From Luteibacter sp. UNCMF331Sha3.1 (GTDB lineage Bacteria; Pseudomonadota; Gammaproteobacteria; Xanthomonadales; Rhodanobacteraceae), in assembly GCF_900109915.1 (NCBI RefSeq), contig NZ_FOBU01000002.1:451170-515169 (forward strand): a DNA stretch of 64,000 nt, given 5' to 3'. Shown piece by piece: positions 62,850-64,000 of the stretch. How positions within the stretch are numbered: the stretch's first letter is position 1; each line of letters starts with the position of its first letter. The translations under genes were made by a program, and so were the position numbers. The notes under the pieces were generated by a model. That model did no database searches. It saw only the letters and a list, made by a program, of their open reading frames with translations, and was not told the origin of the DNA.

Positions 62850-64000
62850 GCGAACGCGCCGACATTCTGCCTGCCGTGCAGGTCATCCTCGATCGGGTCG
62901 TGCCCGAGACCGGGTGGCGCGCCGTGCTGGTCGTGCGCCTGCAAGGCATGCGCGAGGCGCAGCTGCGCTTCGGTTACGACTTCGGCAGCGAGATCATGCT
63001 CGCTGCGCGCGGACGCCTGGTGGAGGCGATCCGCCACGTGGACACCGTCTTCGTCGCTGGCGACGACTCGTTCGTGGTGGTGCTGCCGTCCGTGCGCAAC
63101 CGCACGCACGCGCTGCTCGCCGCCACCCGCATCGTCGGCGCGTTCGACACGCCACTGCTGCGCGGTGAGCGCCCATGGCACGGCCGGCCCGTGGTGGGCG
63201 TCGCGGTGCATCCCGAGCACGGCACGTCCGCCGAGCTGCTCTACCGTCGCGCCGAGCTGGCGCACGACGAAGCACTGCGCATCGGCGAACCATTCGCCCT
63301 CTATCAGCCCGACGCGACGCCCGTGGAGATCCTCTACGGCGAGTTGCGCGAAGACATCGAAGCCAACCGGCTGCACGTCGCCTTCCAGCCGCTGCGCGAC
63401 CTGCGTTCCGGCGAGATGGTGCGCGTGGAGTCGTTGTCGCGCTGGACCACTACCGCGCAGGTGCACGTGGCGCCGGCCGACTTCATCCAGTTCGCCGAGC
63501 GCAGCGACCTGATCGTGCCGCTGACGCGCTGGAGCCTCAACGCGTCGCTGCGGCACGCCGCGGCGCTGCATCGGGGCGGTTGCCCGCTGGATGTCGCCAT
63601 CAACCTGTCGCCACGCGTCTTCGCGGAGCAGGGCTTCGCGGAGCAGATGATCGGGGCGATGGAGATCTGGGGCGTGCCGCCGACGGCGGTGATCGTCGAG
63701 ATCACCGAGACCGCGCTGCTCACCGACCTCGACATGAGCGTGCGCGTGCTGCGCAACCTGCGCGACCGCGGCGTGCGCGTGGCCATCGACGACTTCGGTA
63801 CGGGCTACGCCTCGTTCGCGTACCTGCGTCATTTCCCCGCGACCGAACTCAAGATCGACCGCACGTTCGTCGACGCCATGATCACCGACAGCCGTACCGA
63901 GCTGCTCGTGCAGGCGATGGTGGACGTGGCCCACCGGATGGGGATGGAGGCGGTCGCCGAAGGCGTGGAGAACGAAGCGACGCTGCTGCGGCTGGTCGAG
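62846..64000 (+). CDS. GGDEF-EAL domain protein, 3' end outside the window
   Basis: The first 385 residues of a cyclic-di-GMP phosphodiesterase-type protein. The N-terminal GGDEF domain is degenerate (AGDDSF at residues 71-76 instead of GGDEF), so it should not make cyclic-di-GMP. The EAL domain keeps the metal and catalytic residues: Glu195 (ESL), Asn253 (NLSP), Glu285 (EITE), Asp315-Asp316 (DDFGTG) and Lys336 (LKIDR). It should hydrolyse cyclic-di-GMP. It overlaps the HD-GYP stop by 4 bases (ATGA). The reading frame is open to the edge. Confidence 0.9.
   Translation, partial: MSERADILPAVQVILDRVVPETGWRAVLVVRLQGMREAQLRFGYDFGSEIMLAARGRLVEAIRHVDTVFVAGDDSFVVVLPSVRNRTHALLAATRIVGAFDTPLLRGERPWHGRPVVGVAVHPEHGTSAELLYRRAELAHDEALRIGEPFALYQPDATPVEILYGELREDIEANRLHVAFQPLRDLRSGEMVRVESLSRWTTTAQVHVAPADFIQFAERSDLIVPLTRWSLNASLRHAAALHRGGCPLDVAINLSPRVFAEQGFAEQMIGAMEIWGVPPTAVIVEITETALLTDLDMSVRVLRNLRDRGVRVAIDDFGTGYASFAYLRHFPATELKIDRTFVDAMITDSRTELLVQAMVDVAHRMGMEAVAEGVENEATLLRLVE

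Overview
This is a high-GC bacterial chromosome segment, gene-dense on both strands. Gene content and order fit a gammaproteobacterium of the order Xanthomonadales, most likely Rhodanobacteraceae (Luteibacter or Dyella type). Supporting points are the dnaE-accA-tilS run, aroK-aroB-hemE, an arginyltransferase-like Bpt, wrbA-DUF2069 opposite yihY, and abundant REP-type hairpins. The family placement is inference from synteny and repeat style. I see no phage, plasmid, insertion sequence, CRISPR, rRNA or tRNA in the window.

Layout. 1-7.4 kb: REP repeats, then one secreted 2303-residue carbohydrate-active enzyme joining a GH2 glycosidase, Ig-like modules, three F5/8C (discoidin) modules, a DUF1566 module and a C-terminal GH64 beta-1,3-glucanase. 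7.4-12.1 kb: darP and a DUF1653 gene opposite pmbA, a DUF4870 membrane protein, xseB-ispA and an exported cupin. 12.1-19.8 kb: the dnaE, accA, NYN/LOTUS and tilS group. 19.8-24.1 kb: a Nudix hydrolase, a free 5' nuclease with a nitroreductase, an ECF sigma / anti-sigma / DUF3106 operon and a small membrane protein. 24.3-28.9 kb: sufT, a DUF4279 gene and two secreted proteases (M4 thermolysin-like and S8 subtilisin-like). 28.9-36 kb: an asparaginase-like half protein, an AidB-like acyl-CoA dehydrogenase, wrbA and yihY, a thioredoxin-like protein, acylphosphatase, and the copper pair SCO1 and PCuAC. 36-40 kb: an SPFH/Arc operon behind a tandem GATATC operator, and two paralogous exported transglutaminases. 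40-47 kb: purT, a TPR membrane protein, an epimerase-like protein, a class A penicillin-binding protein (PBP1b type) and a TPR lipoprotein. 47-54 kb: aroK-aroB-WGR-hemE, a divergent SDR protein, a Tda10-like kinase, then pdxH, yjbQ and a BtuF-like protein in a tight operon. 54-58.5 kb: bpt, a phytochrome photosensory module without a kinase, its heme oxygenase, a DUF2007 protein and an NPP-type phosphodiesterase. 58.5-64 kb: a proline/glutamine-rich exported protein, a lone hutU, msrA, and an HD-GYP/EAL pair of cyclic-di-GMP proteins, the last cut by the window edge.

How the genes work together. The secreted glycanase, two proteases and exported transglutaminase-like proteins suggest a lifestyle that degrades polymers, possibly fungal or plant walls (inference from GH64 and discoidin domains). 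Cofactor and precursor supply (B6, heme, shikimate, isoprenoid, malonyl-CoA, purine) sits in ordinary chromosomal clusters. Signalling is represented by light sensing (phytochrome plus biliverdin supply), cyclic-di-GMP turnover and an ECF sigma system.

The most unusual signals are the REP hairpins whose stems change sequence in a paired way between copies; the GH2/GH64 fusion with an atypical GH2 acid/base site; the phytochrome lacking an output domain; an HD-GYP protein with a Met in place of the HD histidine; and the SPFH/Arc operon with a putative autoregulatory operator. No single locus is clearly a wholly new system; these are the best leads.
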